Below are positions 25,021 through 32,607 of a DNA stretch of 64,000 nucleotides, one piece after another (position 1 is the first letter of the stretch; every line of letters starts with the position of its first letter). The DNA is taken from NCBI GenBank assembly GCA_963801035.1, contig CAWDDF010000005.1:221148-285147 (forward strand). Direction: 5' to 3'. The position numbers and the translations under genes are program-made. The notes beneath the pieces were generated by a model. That model was not told the origin of the DNA. It ran no database searches and saw only the letters and a program-made list of their open reading frames with translations. This DNA is from JACCZX01 sp963801035. GTDB lineage: Bacteria > Pseudomonadota > Gammaproteobacteria > Burkholderiales > Burkholderiaceae_F.

Positions 25021-26532
25021 TTGAACGCACACGCGGATCGGCGCAGATTCTTGCGAAACTCCGGGGCAGTGGCCGCCGCGACGCTCACCGGGACGCTCGG
25101 CGCGTACGTACGCAGGGCCGAGGCGGCCGCATGCGGCGGTTTCTCAGGTCACGCGAGCGGGCCGTACGGTCCGATTGCGCCAGTCGCTGATCAAACGACC
25201 GGGTTGCCATTGCTGCAGTTGCCAGCCGGCTTTCGCTACGCGTCGTTCTCGTGGAGCGGCGACCCGATGCTCGATGGGCGCCCATGTCCCGATCGTCATG
25301 ACGGCATGGCAGTCGTCATGACACGGCAAACGGATCGCGGAGACGAGCATGTCCTGATACGCAACCACGAACGCGCATTCGGTCCAATATCTTCGATGAT
25401 CGCGGCAGCGGCGCACTACGACCGTGGAATGATCGATGGCCGGGCAGCGCTCGGTGGCACAACGAATCTGGTCTTTCGCAATGGCGGCTGGGTCTCGGCC
25501 GAGGCAAGCCTCGGCGGTACGCTGATCAATTGCGCCGGCGGCGCAACTCCGTGGGGGTCGTGGCTCACCTGCGAGGAAACGCTTCGCAACGACGTGTCGA
25601 CTGAAGGCAAGCGGCATGGCTATGTGTTCGAAGTTGCCGCGAACGCGTCGCAGACCACTGGCAATCCAATCGTCGCGATGGGCCGCTTCTCGCATGAAGC
25701 GGCAGCCGTCGATCCGGCCAGCGGGTACGTCTACCTCACCGAAGATCTGCACAACGTGTCCGGCTTTTATCGCTTCATTCCGAATGACGCTAAGGGCAGG
25801 CTCGGATCGCTGGAGGTGGGTGGCCGCCTGCAGGCCGCCAAGGTGGCTGGCGCGAATAACACGAGCCTGATCACCGCCAAGCGATGCGACGAATACGTGC
25901 TCGAGTGGATCGATATCGCCAATCCTGATCGCGACGCCGGCGAGCTCGGTGCGCCGCAACTACGCGGGTTTAACGCCAACCCTCGAGCCAGCGGTCCCTT
26001 CGTTCAGGCATGGTCGGCGGGCGCGCTGCAATTCGCGCGGGGCGAGGGTCTTTGGTACTCAGCGGGCAAGATGTACATCGTCGATACCGCGACGGGAGTC
26101 GATGGTGCCAACCGCCCGGGACGCGGCAAAGGTGCCGTATGGGAGCTCGATCTTGCGACGATGAAGCTGAAAGCGATCTTCGTCAGTGACGATCAACTGG
26201 TCGGCAACAATCCTGACAACATTACCGTCAGCCCTCGAGGCGGGATTCTTGTTTGCGAAGACGGTGGCCGCTCAGTGGATGCATTCGGTAGCGGCACGCG
26301 ATTGCTAGGAATCAACGCGCAGGGCGACTCATTCATCTTCTGCAAGAATCATGTGGACCTGACCGCTGCGCAGATCTCGAGGGTCGACAAGAGGATCGCA
26401 CCGGGTAATTACCGCGACTCCGAGTTTGCGGGTGCGTGCTGGGAGCCGTCGGGCCATGTGCTTTTCTGCAACATCCAATCGCCCGGAATTACGTTTGCGA
26501 TATGGGGACCTTGGGGCGATGCGGGCGTGTGA
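25021..26532 (+). CDS. PhoX/DUF839 family secreted protein, Tat signal
   Basis: A 503-residue protein of the PhoX-like (DUF839) family. The N-terminus carries a twin-arginine signal (DRRRFLRNSGAVAAATLTGTLGAYVRRAEA), so it is exported folded. Motifs include VLIRNHERAFGP, CAGGATPWGSWLTCEETL, MGRFSHEAAAVDPASGYVYLTED and NPDNITVSPRGGILVCEDG, which supply the Ca/Fe ligands of the six-bladed propeller in PhoX. Alkaline phosphatase activity is possible, but many DUF839 members are untested. TTG at 25021 is the best start; GAAGGA lies upstream. Confidence 0.85.
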   Translation: MNAHADRRRFLRNSGAVAAATLTGTLGAYVRRAEAAACGGFSGHASGPYGPIAPVADQTTGLPLLQLPAGFRYASFSWSGDPMLDGRPCPDRHDGMAVVMTRQTDRGDEHVLIRNHERAFGPISSMIAAAAHYDRGMIDGRAALGGTTNLVFRNGGWVSAEASLGGTLINCAGGATPWGSWLTCEETLRNDVSTEGKRHGYVFEVAANASQTTGNPIVAMGRFSHEAAAVDPASGYVYLTEDLHNVSGFYRFIPNDAKGRLGSLEVGGRLQAAKVAGANNTSLITAKRCDEYVLEWIDIANPDRDAGELGAPQLRGFNANPRASGPFVQAWSAGALQFARGEGLWYSAGKMYIVDTATGVDGANRPGRGKGAVWELDLATMKLKAIFVSDDQLVGNNPDNITVSPRGGILVCEDGGRSVDAFGSGTRLLGINAQGDSFIFCKNHVDLTAAQISRVDKRIAPGNYRDSEFAGACWEPSGHVLFCNIQSPGITFAIWGPWGDAGV

Positions 26533-26546
26533 CCTACGCTCCGCGC

Positions 26547-27080
26547 ATGCAAACCATCGTCACACCGGCGTTGACGCTAGAGCCACTGCTCGCGAGCCAT
26601 GCTGAAGAGATGTTCGCGCTGCTCAGTGACGACGAGATCTACCGGTATCTTGACTACGCCGCGCCGGCCTCCGCCGATTATTTGCGAGGCGTTTATCAGC
26701 GATTGGAATCACGCCGATCCCCGGACGCACGCGAGGCTTGGCTAAATTGGGTGATCCGTCCGCTTGATCAGCCCCTTGCGGGCTATGTGCAGGCGACAGT
26801 TGAGCCGGATCGTAGTGCGTATGTCGCGTATGTGCTTGGCAGCAGGTATTGGGGCCATGGCTATGCGCATCGCGCCGTGCAGACGATGCTCGATCACCTC
26901 GTTTCTGCCTACAGCGTTGACCGGTTTTTAGCGACGGTGGAAGCCGACAATCAACGCTCCATTCGCTTGCTCGAGCGACTTGGGTTTCACGCGATTGCCA
27001 GTCACGAACTTGACGGTCATCAGCTGTCGAGGACCGAGCGTATGTTCATGCGGTCTTGGCATCAAACGGAGGCAACCTGA
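26547..27080 (+). CDS. GNAT family N-acetyltransferase
   Basis: A 177-residue GNAT of the RimJ/L or AAC-like type. The acetyl-CoA loop is YVLGSRYWGHGYAHRAVQTML, followed by VDRFLATVEADNQRSIRLLERLGFHAI, typical of motif B. The start MQTIVTPALTLEPLL at 26547 is preferred over upstream in-frame codons inside the PhoX-like gene. Its stop overlaps the next ATG, so it is the first gene of a tightly coupled set (GNAT, thioesterase, GNAT, hydrolase). Substrate unknown. Confidence 0.85.
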   Translation: MQTIVTPALTLEPLLASHAEEMFALLSDDEIYRYLDYAAPASADYLRGVYQRLESRRSPDAREAWLNWVIRPLDQPLAGYVQATVEPDRSAYVAYVLGSRYWGHGYAHRAVQTMLDHLVSAYSVDRFLATVEADNQRSIRLLERLGFHAIASHELDGHQLSRTERMFMRSWHQTEAT

Positions 27081-27499
27081 TGCAGACGCTCGAATCGCTC
27101 GAAACTCTACTCAAGCCGCTGTTGCCCGGATTGATGGGGATTCATTTGCGCGAAGCAGGAAAAGACCGCGTGGTGGCGACGATGGTAGTTCGGCCGGATC
27201 TGTGCACGACGGGCGGGGTTCTTCACGGTGGCGCAATGATCGCGTTTGCCGACACCCTCGGCGCCGTCGGCACCTTCCAGAATCTTCCGCCAGGCGTTCG
27301 CACCACGACCATCGATTCGAGCACGAAATTCATCGGTAGCGCTGCACTAGGTACGACTGTGACCGGCGAATGCGTTCCCTTCCATCGAGGCCGGACAACG
27401 ATGGTGTGGCAAACGCTGATCAAGTCGGAAGCCGGAAAGCTGTGTGCGATCGTGACGCAGACACAACTGGTGCTGCCGTCAAGAACAGATTCCGGCTGA
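27080..27499 (+). CDS. PaaI-type hotdog thioesterase
   Basis: A 139-residue hotdog-fold thioesterase. LCTTGGVLHGGAMIAFADTLGAVGTFQNL contains the HGG motif and the catalytic Asp of the PaaI/YigI type, and TIDSSTKFIGSAALGTTVTGEC is the following strand pair. Such enzymes hydrolyse aromatic or medium-chain acyl-CoA esters. Both ends overlap neighbouring genes (ATGA), indicating translational coupling. Confidence 0.9.
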   Translation: MQTLESLETLLKPLLPGLMGIHLREAGKDRVVATMVVRPDLCTTGGVLHGGAMIAFADTLGAVGTFQNLPPGVRTTTIDSSTKFIGSAALGTTVTGECVPFHRGRTTMVWQTLIKSEAGKLCAIVTQTQLVLPSRTDSG

Positions 27500-28011
27500 T
27501 GCAGATCCGTGACCTCGTGGCGGAAGATGCCCGTGCGTTTCAAGCCCTTCGTCTTTCGGCACTGCGCGAGTGCCCGTCAGCATTTGCTTCGAGTTATGAG
27601 GAGGAGCACCAGACGCCGCTTGCCGTCGTTGCCGAGCGCTTGGTCACGAACGCGCGTCGCTGCGTGCTAGGCGCTTGGCTCGCACCTGATCTCGTCGGCA
27701 TCGTAGGCCTGCAACGCGAAGAGATGCGAAAACTCGCGCACAAGGCGTTTATCTGGGGCATGTACGTTGCACCGAATGCGCGCAGGCACGGGATCGGCCG
27801 CGCGCTGATCGATCAAGCCTTGTTGCGTGCCGGTTCAATGAACGGCGTGCTGCAGGTGAATCTAGGCGTCAACGTGGCCAACGTCGAAGCCATCAAGCTG
27901 TACGAAGCGGCAGGGTTCACCGCGTTTGGTATCGAGCGCGGTTTTATGTTGCTCGACGGCAAGCTGCATGATGAACTTCATATGGTGCGTAACATCGACG
28001 CCAGGAATTGA
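27499..28011 (+). CDS. GNAT family N-acetyltransferase
   Basis: A 170-residue GNAT unrelated in detail to the one two genes upstream. ALRECPSAFASSYEEE is a common N-terminal motif, FIWGMYVAPNARRHGIGRALIDQALLRA is the acetyl-CoA loop, and NVANVEAIKLYEAAGFTAFGIE is motif B. The ATG overlaps the thioesterase stop and its own stop overlaps the next start. Substrate unknown. Confidence 0.88.
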   Translation: MQIRDLVAEDARAFQALRLSALRECPSAFASSYEEEHQTPLAVVAERLVTNARRCVLGAWLAPDLVGIVGLQREEMRKLAHKAFIWGMYVAPNARRHGIGRALIDQALLRAGSMNGVLQVNLGVNVANVEAIKLYEAAGFTAFGIERGFMLLDGKLHDELHMVRNIDARN

Positions 28012-28917
28012 TGACCTCCGGCACGCGAATTTCGACTGCACTGTTGATGCTGCTAAATGCCCTCGGTCTAGGAACCGCTGCTGCGCAGCTATCGCAACAG
28101 GATGTTGCGCGGCTGTCGGTCCCACCCGCTGATCATCGCATCGCGTACGGGCCGGACGCTATGCAGTTCGGCGATCTGCGCCTGCCGAAGGGCAGCGGTC
28201 CGCATCCGCTCGCGATCATCGTTCATGGCGGTTGCTGGCTCGCCGCTTTCGCCGACTTGCAACTGATGGCGCCCCTGTCGGATGCACTGACACGCGCAGG
28301 GATCGCCACCTGGAATATCGAATTCCGCAGCGTCGATTCGCGGGGAGGGGGTTGGCCCAACACGTTGCTCGACGTTGCAAGCGCGGTTGACCACTCGAGA
28401 GAGCTTGCCACTCAGCATCCACTCGATTTGAAACGAGTGGTCGTGATTGGCCACTCGGCGGGAGGTCATCTTGCGCAATGGGCAGCGGCGCGACACCGTT
28501 TGCCCGAGAGCCAGCCCGCTGTTCCGAAAAAATGCATTGTCTGTGAGCGGCACTGTCGGGCTTGCAGGCATCAACAATTTGCAGCGCTATCTTCAGGAAT
28601 CAGCAGGGTGCGGCAAGTCCATTCCTCGACTGCTTGGCGGATCGCCGAGCGAAGTGCCGGAGAGGTACCGGCATGCTTCTCCCGCAGAAATGCTTCCGCT
28701 TGGCGTTAAGCAAGTTCTGATCATCGGAGCGCAGGACACGATCGTGAGTCCTCAGCACAATCGCACTTATGCGGAGATCGCTCACAAAAGCGGCGATGAC
28801 GTTCAACTGATTGTGCTCGACAGGGCGGCTCACTTCGACGTCATTGCGCCGAATTCGGCGGTCTGGCCCAACGTCGAGGCCGCAGTACTTTCATTATTGG
28901 AACCAGTAAAAAAGTAG
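28011..28917 (+). pseudogene. Alpha/beta hydrolase (esterase/acetylxylan-esterase-like), frameshifted
   Basis: An exported hydrolase with a signal-like N-terminus (STALLMLLNALGLGTAAAQ). PLAIIVHGGCWLAAF is the oxyanion-hole HGG motif, and VVVIGHSAGGHLAQWAAARH contains the nucleophile Ser in GHSAG. After LPES the frame is lost; the rest (PLFRKNALSVSGTVGLAGINNLQ ... IIGAQDTIVSPQHN with the Asp, and DRAAHFDVIAP with the His) is one frame over. One extra C near 28511 explains this, and removing it gives 302 codons with a full Ser-Asp-His triad. Last gene of the coupled set starting at 26547. Confidence 0.8.
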
Positions 28918-28933
28918 ACAAGGGGACACGTGC

Positions 28934-29788
28934 ATGACAGCGCCTCGAGCCAGCGTCGCCGACAAGCGACGTCTCTTTCATCAGTTGCATCAGAGCGGAT
29001 GCTTCGTCATTCCCAACCCATGGGATGTCGGAAGCGCGCTCTTTCTTCAGAGCCTGGGCTTCAAGGCTCTCGCCACCACCAGCTCAGGATTCGCATGGTC
29101 ACGGGGCTATCCCGACAACGGGATTTCGCGCGAGATGGCGCTCGCACACCTGCAAGAAATGGTTGCGGCGACGGATCTGCCGATCAATGCCGACTTCGAA
29201 AGTGGCTTCGCATCCGATGCGACCGGCGTAGCGGAGAGCGTTCGACTTGCGATCGAAACCGGCGTAGCGGGTCTGTCGATCGAAGACTCGACCGGCGTGG
29301 CGGCTCAGCCGTTGTTTGAACTCGGCGTTGCGATCGAAAGAATGAAAGCGGCGCGTAAAGCAATCGACAAGGCGGGCGGGGACACGTTGCTCGTCGGTCG
29401 CGCTGAGTGCTTCTTCGTAGGACGGCCGCAGCTCGACGAAACGATTGCGAGGCTCAAGGCCTACGCCGACGCGGGCGCTGACTGCCTCTATGCACCGGGT
29501 ATCCGGACGCGTGAACAGATCGCGGCGGTCGTTGCCGCAGTCGCGCCGAAGCCATTCAATCTATTGGTCGGCTCCGTAAGCGACCTGACGATGCAGGACA
29601 TTTCCGCGCTCGGTGTGCGGCGAGTCAGCGTCGGGGGTGCACTCGCGCGCTCCGCTTGGGGCGGATTCATCCGTGCCGCCAAGATGCTTGCGACGGAAGG
29701 CAAATTTGACGCGTTTGCGGACGCGGCGTCGGGGCAGGAGCTCAACTCCCTTTTCGCTGGCGTTCGCCCCCGTGATGCAGCAGCCTGA
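28934..29788 (+). CDS. Isocitrate lyase/PEP mutase superfamily protein
   Basis: A 284-residue alpha/beta-barrel of the ICL/PEPM superfamily. FVIPNPWDVGSALFLQSLGFKALATTSSGFAWSRGYPD, LPINADFESGFASD (Mg-binding acidic loop) and GLSIEDSTG are family marks. The flexible lid reads VGRAECFFVGR and lacks the KKCGH motif of isocitrate lyase, so lyase or hydrolase action on a small oxaloacetate-like acid is more likely. GGGGACACGTGC precedes the start. The stop directly abuts the stop of the convergent hydrolase gene. Confidence 0.85.
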   Translation: MTAPRASVADKRRLFHQLHQSGCFVIPNPWDVGSALFLQSLGFKALATTSSGFAWSRGYPDNGISREMALAHLQEMVAATDLPINADFESGFASDATGVAESVRLAIETGVAGLSIEDSTGVAAQPLFELGVAIERMKAARKAIDKAGGDTLLVGRAECFFVGRPQLDETIARLKAYADAGADCLYAPGIRTREQIAAVVAAVAPKPFNLLVGSVSDLTMQDISALGVRRVSVGGALARSAWGGFIRAAKMLATEGKFDAFADAASGQELNSLFAGVRPRDAAA

Positions 29789-30697
29789 CTATGCTGCGAT
29801 CAGGGTTCGCTGTTTACCGCGCACAGGCTGACACTGAGCAATAAAGTCCGCCGCTTCGTCGAGCACATGGAGGTCGCGCAAGATACGTCTGTGACCCAGG
29901 CCGTCGGTTGCAAGTAGGCGGGTACGCGACGCCATCGTGTAGGCGTAGCCGTTCGAAATCGGTACTTCCTGGTCGCCGACATCGTGGACGATCAGCAATG
30001 GCGTGCGAATTCGATGCACGGTCCATCGATCAGCCACGAGGCGCTTGAACTCAACGCCAGCAATGCGCTCTGCCGCATGCTGAATCGCCAAGTTCAGCTT
30101 GCTCGGTGCTCCGAGCATGCGCGCTAATAGCGCTAGGTACGGACGCGGATCGCTGGGCGGGGAAATTAGAACAGCCGCGGGCAAGTCGCGCCGACTCGAG
30201 GCCAATACCGAAGCGACTGCCGCGGCGCCGAGCGAATGCGCGATGACACCTACCGGATTCAGCACCAAACTGAGCACGTGATGAATGGTTCGGGTCATTA
30301 ACGGTAGCGACGATTGAGTGCCGGCACTGGCGCCGTGTGCAACATGATCGAAGCCAAGAACGGCAAAGCCGCGCTTTTGCAGCGGCGCTACGAATTGCTC
30401 CATCTGTTGCGCCCAGCCGTTCCATCCATGCACGAGCACGACGGTTGGGTCGCGCCCGACGTCGCCCCAACGGTAAGTCTTAACCACTCCATCAGGTGTT
30501 TGCAAGCTATCAGGCTTCGGTTCAGTCGTCTTGAATTCCGTCCGATGCGGCGGTGGCCGTTCGGTGACAAAGAAGCGGCGCGCTACAAGCTCTGCGGTGC
30601 GGACTGGAGCAACCTGCGCGCCGACGCGAACAGCCAATTGCAAAGTTGCAAGTCTAAGAGACCGATCGGTCGCTTTTAAGACATCGCTAAGCGTCAT
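29789..30697 (-). CDS. Alpha/beta-fold hydrolase controlled by adjacent TetR
   Basis: A 302-residue cytoplasmic hydrolase. VVLVHGWNGWAQQMEQFVAPL is the oxyanion-hole region, GVIAHSLGAAAVASVLAS has the nucleophile Ser in HSLG, LLIVHDVGDQEVP supplies the Asp, and TDGLGHRRILRD the His. A strong GAGGAGG site precedes the ATG at 30697. It lies 21 bases after the tetR gene on the same strand. A TetR-type operator (30657-30674) overlaps codons about 9-14, so repression could act at this gene as well as at the tetR promoter. Confidence 0.85.
   Translation of the reverse strand: MTLSDVLKATDRSLRLATLQLAVRVGAQVAPVRTAELVARRFFVTERPPPHRTEFKTTEPKPDSLQTPDGVVKTYRWGDVGRDPTVVLVHGWNGWAQQMEQFVAPLQKRGFAVLGFDHVAHGASAGTQSSLPLMTRTIHHVLSLVLNPVGVIAHSLGAAAVASVLASSRRDLPAAVLISPPSDPRPYLALLARMLGAPSKLNLAIQHAAERIAGVEFKRLVADRWTVHRIRTPLLIVHDVGDQEVPISNGYAYTMASRTRLLATDGLGHRRILRDLHVLDEAADFIAQCQPVRGKQRTLIAA
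30657..30674. promoter_or_regulatory. TetR-type operator inside hydrolase gene
   Basis: AGAGACCGATCGGTCGCT differs by one base from the perfect 18-bp palindrome ahead of tetR (31325-31342). It lies in the first codons of the hydrolase gene. A second near-identical copy this close makes chance unlikely; a roadblock or looping role is inferred. Confidence 0.7.
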
Positions 30698-30718
30698 CAA
30701 ACCTCCTCGATTAAAAAT

Positions 30719-31312
30719 TTAGATGCGAGACTTCGCGGGAAACAGCTGCTCGAATGTCTGTTCGGCGTCGCGGACAGCGTGTCGATCTCCCAGCAGGCGG
30801 AACGCACTGTCGCAGGCACTGATGAGGCCCGTGATTAGCATCGCAACCTGGCGGGGAGAAAGTTCGGTTTTTATTTCACGCTGTTCGATCGCCTTGGCGG
30901 CTTGCTTTTCTAGGTAAGCAAACAACTCAGCCCAAGCGGCGGCGACCGCGTCGCGCACTTCTCCGGGCTGGTCGTCAAACTCGAGCCGGGCAGCGTTGAG
31001 CGGACATCCACCCTCTAGATCCGAGCGCGTCGCAAATCGCACCCAGTTGTGAAACAGCGAGCGCAGTCGAGGTCCGCCCGACTTGGAAGAGAGTGCCGGC
31101 AGCACGACATGCTGCCGAAACCGTTCGGTTGCCCGGTGCACCACTGCAAGCTGCAAAGATTCCCTGGTCGGAAAATGCCGAAGCAGCCCGCCCTTCGACC
31201 AACCGGCGCGCTTGGCTACCGGTGCAAGTGTGACGGCAGCCAGCCCGATGCGGCTGGCCTCCTGCATCGCCGCGTCGATCAAGGCAACTCGTGCTTCTTC
31301 ACCTCTTTGCAT
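30719..31312 (-). CDS. TetR/AcrR family transcriptional regulator
   Basis: A 197-residue repressor. The N-terminal helix-turn-helix is ALIDAAMQEASRIGLAAVTLAPVAKRAGWSKGGLLRHFPTRESL, typical TetR. The C-terminal ligand domain (LRSLFHNWVRFATRSDLEGGCPLNAA) resembles the TetR_C group with a conserved GGCPL motif. It precedes the hydrolase gene and has a perfect operator 12 bases before its start codon, so autorepression is expected. Inducer unknown. An ATG at 31312 is used; no clear ribosome-binding site is visible. Confidence 0.88.
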   Translation of the reverse strand: MQRGEEARVALIDAAMQEASRIGLAAVTLAPVAKRAGWSKGGLLRHFPTRESLQLAVVHRATERFRQHVVLPALSSKSGGPRLRSLFHNWVRFATRSDLEGGCPLNAARLEFDDQPGEVRDAVAAAWAELFAYLEKQAAKAIEQREIKTELSPRQVAMLITGLISACDSAFRLLGDRHAVRDAEQTFEQLFPAKSRI

Positions 31313-31324
31313 GACGCGACTCTA

Positions 31325-31342
31325 AGCGACCGATCGGTCGCT
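31325..31342. promoter_or_regulatory. TetR operator upstream of tetR
   Basis: AGCGACCGATCGGTCGCT is a perfect 18-bp palindrome between xth and tetR. The ACCGATCGGT core is a shape often seen for TetR-family operators. It is repeated, with one change, at 30657-30674. Confidence 0.8.
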
Positions 31343-31348
31343 GTCAAG

Positions 31349-32119
31349 TCAGGTATCCAATGCAACCCATGTCGGCGCGTGGTCGCTGGCACGTTCCCTA
31401 CCGCGAAATTCGGAATCGACTCCCGCTTCTGTCAGTCTTGCGGCGACCGATGCCGATAGCAAAAGGAAGTCCATTCGAAAGCCCGCATTGCGTTGGAACG
31501 CGCGATCATTGACCCAGAACGTATAAATCTTCTTGTCTGGATAGAGGTGACGCGCGGCGTCGATCCACCCTTGAGCGAGCAACCTCCGGTAAGCGTCTCG
31601 GCTCTCGGGCTGCATTACGGCATCAAACCGCCACAGCCATGCGTTGTAGATGTCGAAGTTGGTGGGCACCACGTTGAAATCGCCAGCGAGAATCGCTGGC
31701 TTGCCTGACTGATAGAGCGTCTGCGCATGGCGAATCAGACGCTCAAACCATGCGAGCTTGTAGTCGAACTTTGGGCCCGGTGCTGGATTGCCGTTCGGAA
31801 GATAAATAGAGGCGACGACCAGTCCCTTGACCTCGGCTTCAAGGTAGCGCGCCTGGTTGTCATCCGTGTCTCCCGGCAGACCCCGGCGAATTTCCTCTGG
31901 GCAATCGCCTCGCGCAAGGATCGCGACACCATGGTGAGATCGTTGGCCATGCCAAATCGAGGAATAGCCTGCTTGCTCAAATGCATGAGCGGGAAATTTC
32001 GAATCGTCCGTCTTCAGTTCCTGTAGGCAGACGATGTCGGGACTGGTTTCAGCAAGCCAATCGAGGATGCGCGGCAGGCGGCCGTTGACGCCGTTGACGT
32101 TGTATGTCGCAATCTTCAC
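31349..32119 (-). CDS. xth: Exodeoxyribonuclease III (AP endonuclease)
   Basis: A 256-residue exonuclease III/AP endonuclease of base excision repair. MKIATYNVNGVNGRL, CLQELKTDD (metal-binding Glu), LAGDFNVVPT (Asp/Asn pair) and the C-terminal SDHAPTWVAL (catalytic Asp-His) are all present. Cytoplasmic, and of normal length. It is followed by the tetR operator on the same strand. Confidence 0.93.
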   Translation of the reverse strand: MKIATYNVNGVNGRLPRILDWLAETSPDIVCLQELKTDDSKFPAHAFEQAGYSSIWHGQRSHHGVAILARGDCPEEIRRGLPGDTDDNQARYLEAEVKGLVVASIYLPNGNPAPGPKFDYKLAWFERLIRHAQTLYQSGKPAILAGDFNVVPTNFDIYNAWLWRFDAVMQPESRDAYRRLLAQGWIDAARHLYPDKKIYTFWVNDRAFQRNAGFRMDFLLLSASVAARLTEAGVDSEFRGRERASDHAPTWVALDT

Positions 32120-32216
32120 AGCGGGTGCGTCGAGAGATCGAGTTGAAGAGCAAACTGCCCGCTATCTCGGCGTTTCAGTCCCAAACAGCTGCGAATGGTT
32201 CATAGGCCGTCGACGC

Positions 32217-32242
32217 AAAAAAAGAGCCGTCATTGCGACGGC
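32217..32242 (-). terminator. Intrinsic terminator of the tRNA-fMet gene
   Basis: Read on the minus strand, GCCGTC (32242-32237) and GACGGC (32231-32226) form a six-bp stem with a 5-base loop, followed by TCTTTTTTT (to 32217). It begins 30 bases after the tRNA 3' end. This is a canonical rho-independent terminator. Confidence 0.85.
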
Positions 32243-32271
32243 CCAATTCAGGTGTCATCTACTAATTTTGT

Positions 32272-32348
32272 TGGTTGCGGGGACAGGATTTGAACCTGTG
32301 ACCTTCGGGTTATGAGCCCGACGAGCTGCCAGACTGCTCCACCCCGCG
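32272..32348 (-). tRNA. Initiator tRNA-fMet (CAT)
   Basis: A 77-base cloverleaf, CGCGGGGTGGAGCAG at the 5' end and CCCCGCAACCA at the 3' end, with CCA encoded. The anticodon is CAT in the stem GGGCTCATAACCC. The C1-A72 mismatch and three G-C pairs in the anticodon stem mark it as initiator rather than elongator tRNA. Confidence 0.97.
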
Positions 32349-32607
32349 CAATATGGTGATTTTCGCACTCGGCTAATCAAGCGCGTAGGTTACACGAATG
32401 CCGCTAGCCTCGAATGCGCACGTACGGAAGCGAAAGTCGTGGCCGCTGGCCATATTTTCGCGACGGAGTCCATCAACTGGCTGATGCCGAACTGCAGGCA
32501 TGTAGAAATATTATTATGCATGCGAAACTTGAATACTCCATATGTGGCGCCACGCCGCAACCCTGCCCTTAATCAGGTTTATGCGCTCCGCGCATCATTC
32601 CTTCTAA

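Noticed and set aside
32034..32315. Open frame ending VAGTGFEPVTFGL
   Set aside because: This peptide is the usual false translation across the antisense of a tRNA; the region holds xth (minus), a terminator and tRNA-fMet.
32447..32461. Possible sigma-54 promoter before prsK (TGGCCATATTTTCGC)
   Set aside because: Spacing fits but both boxes match poorly; not listed as a feature.
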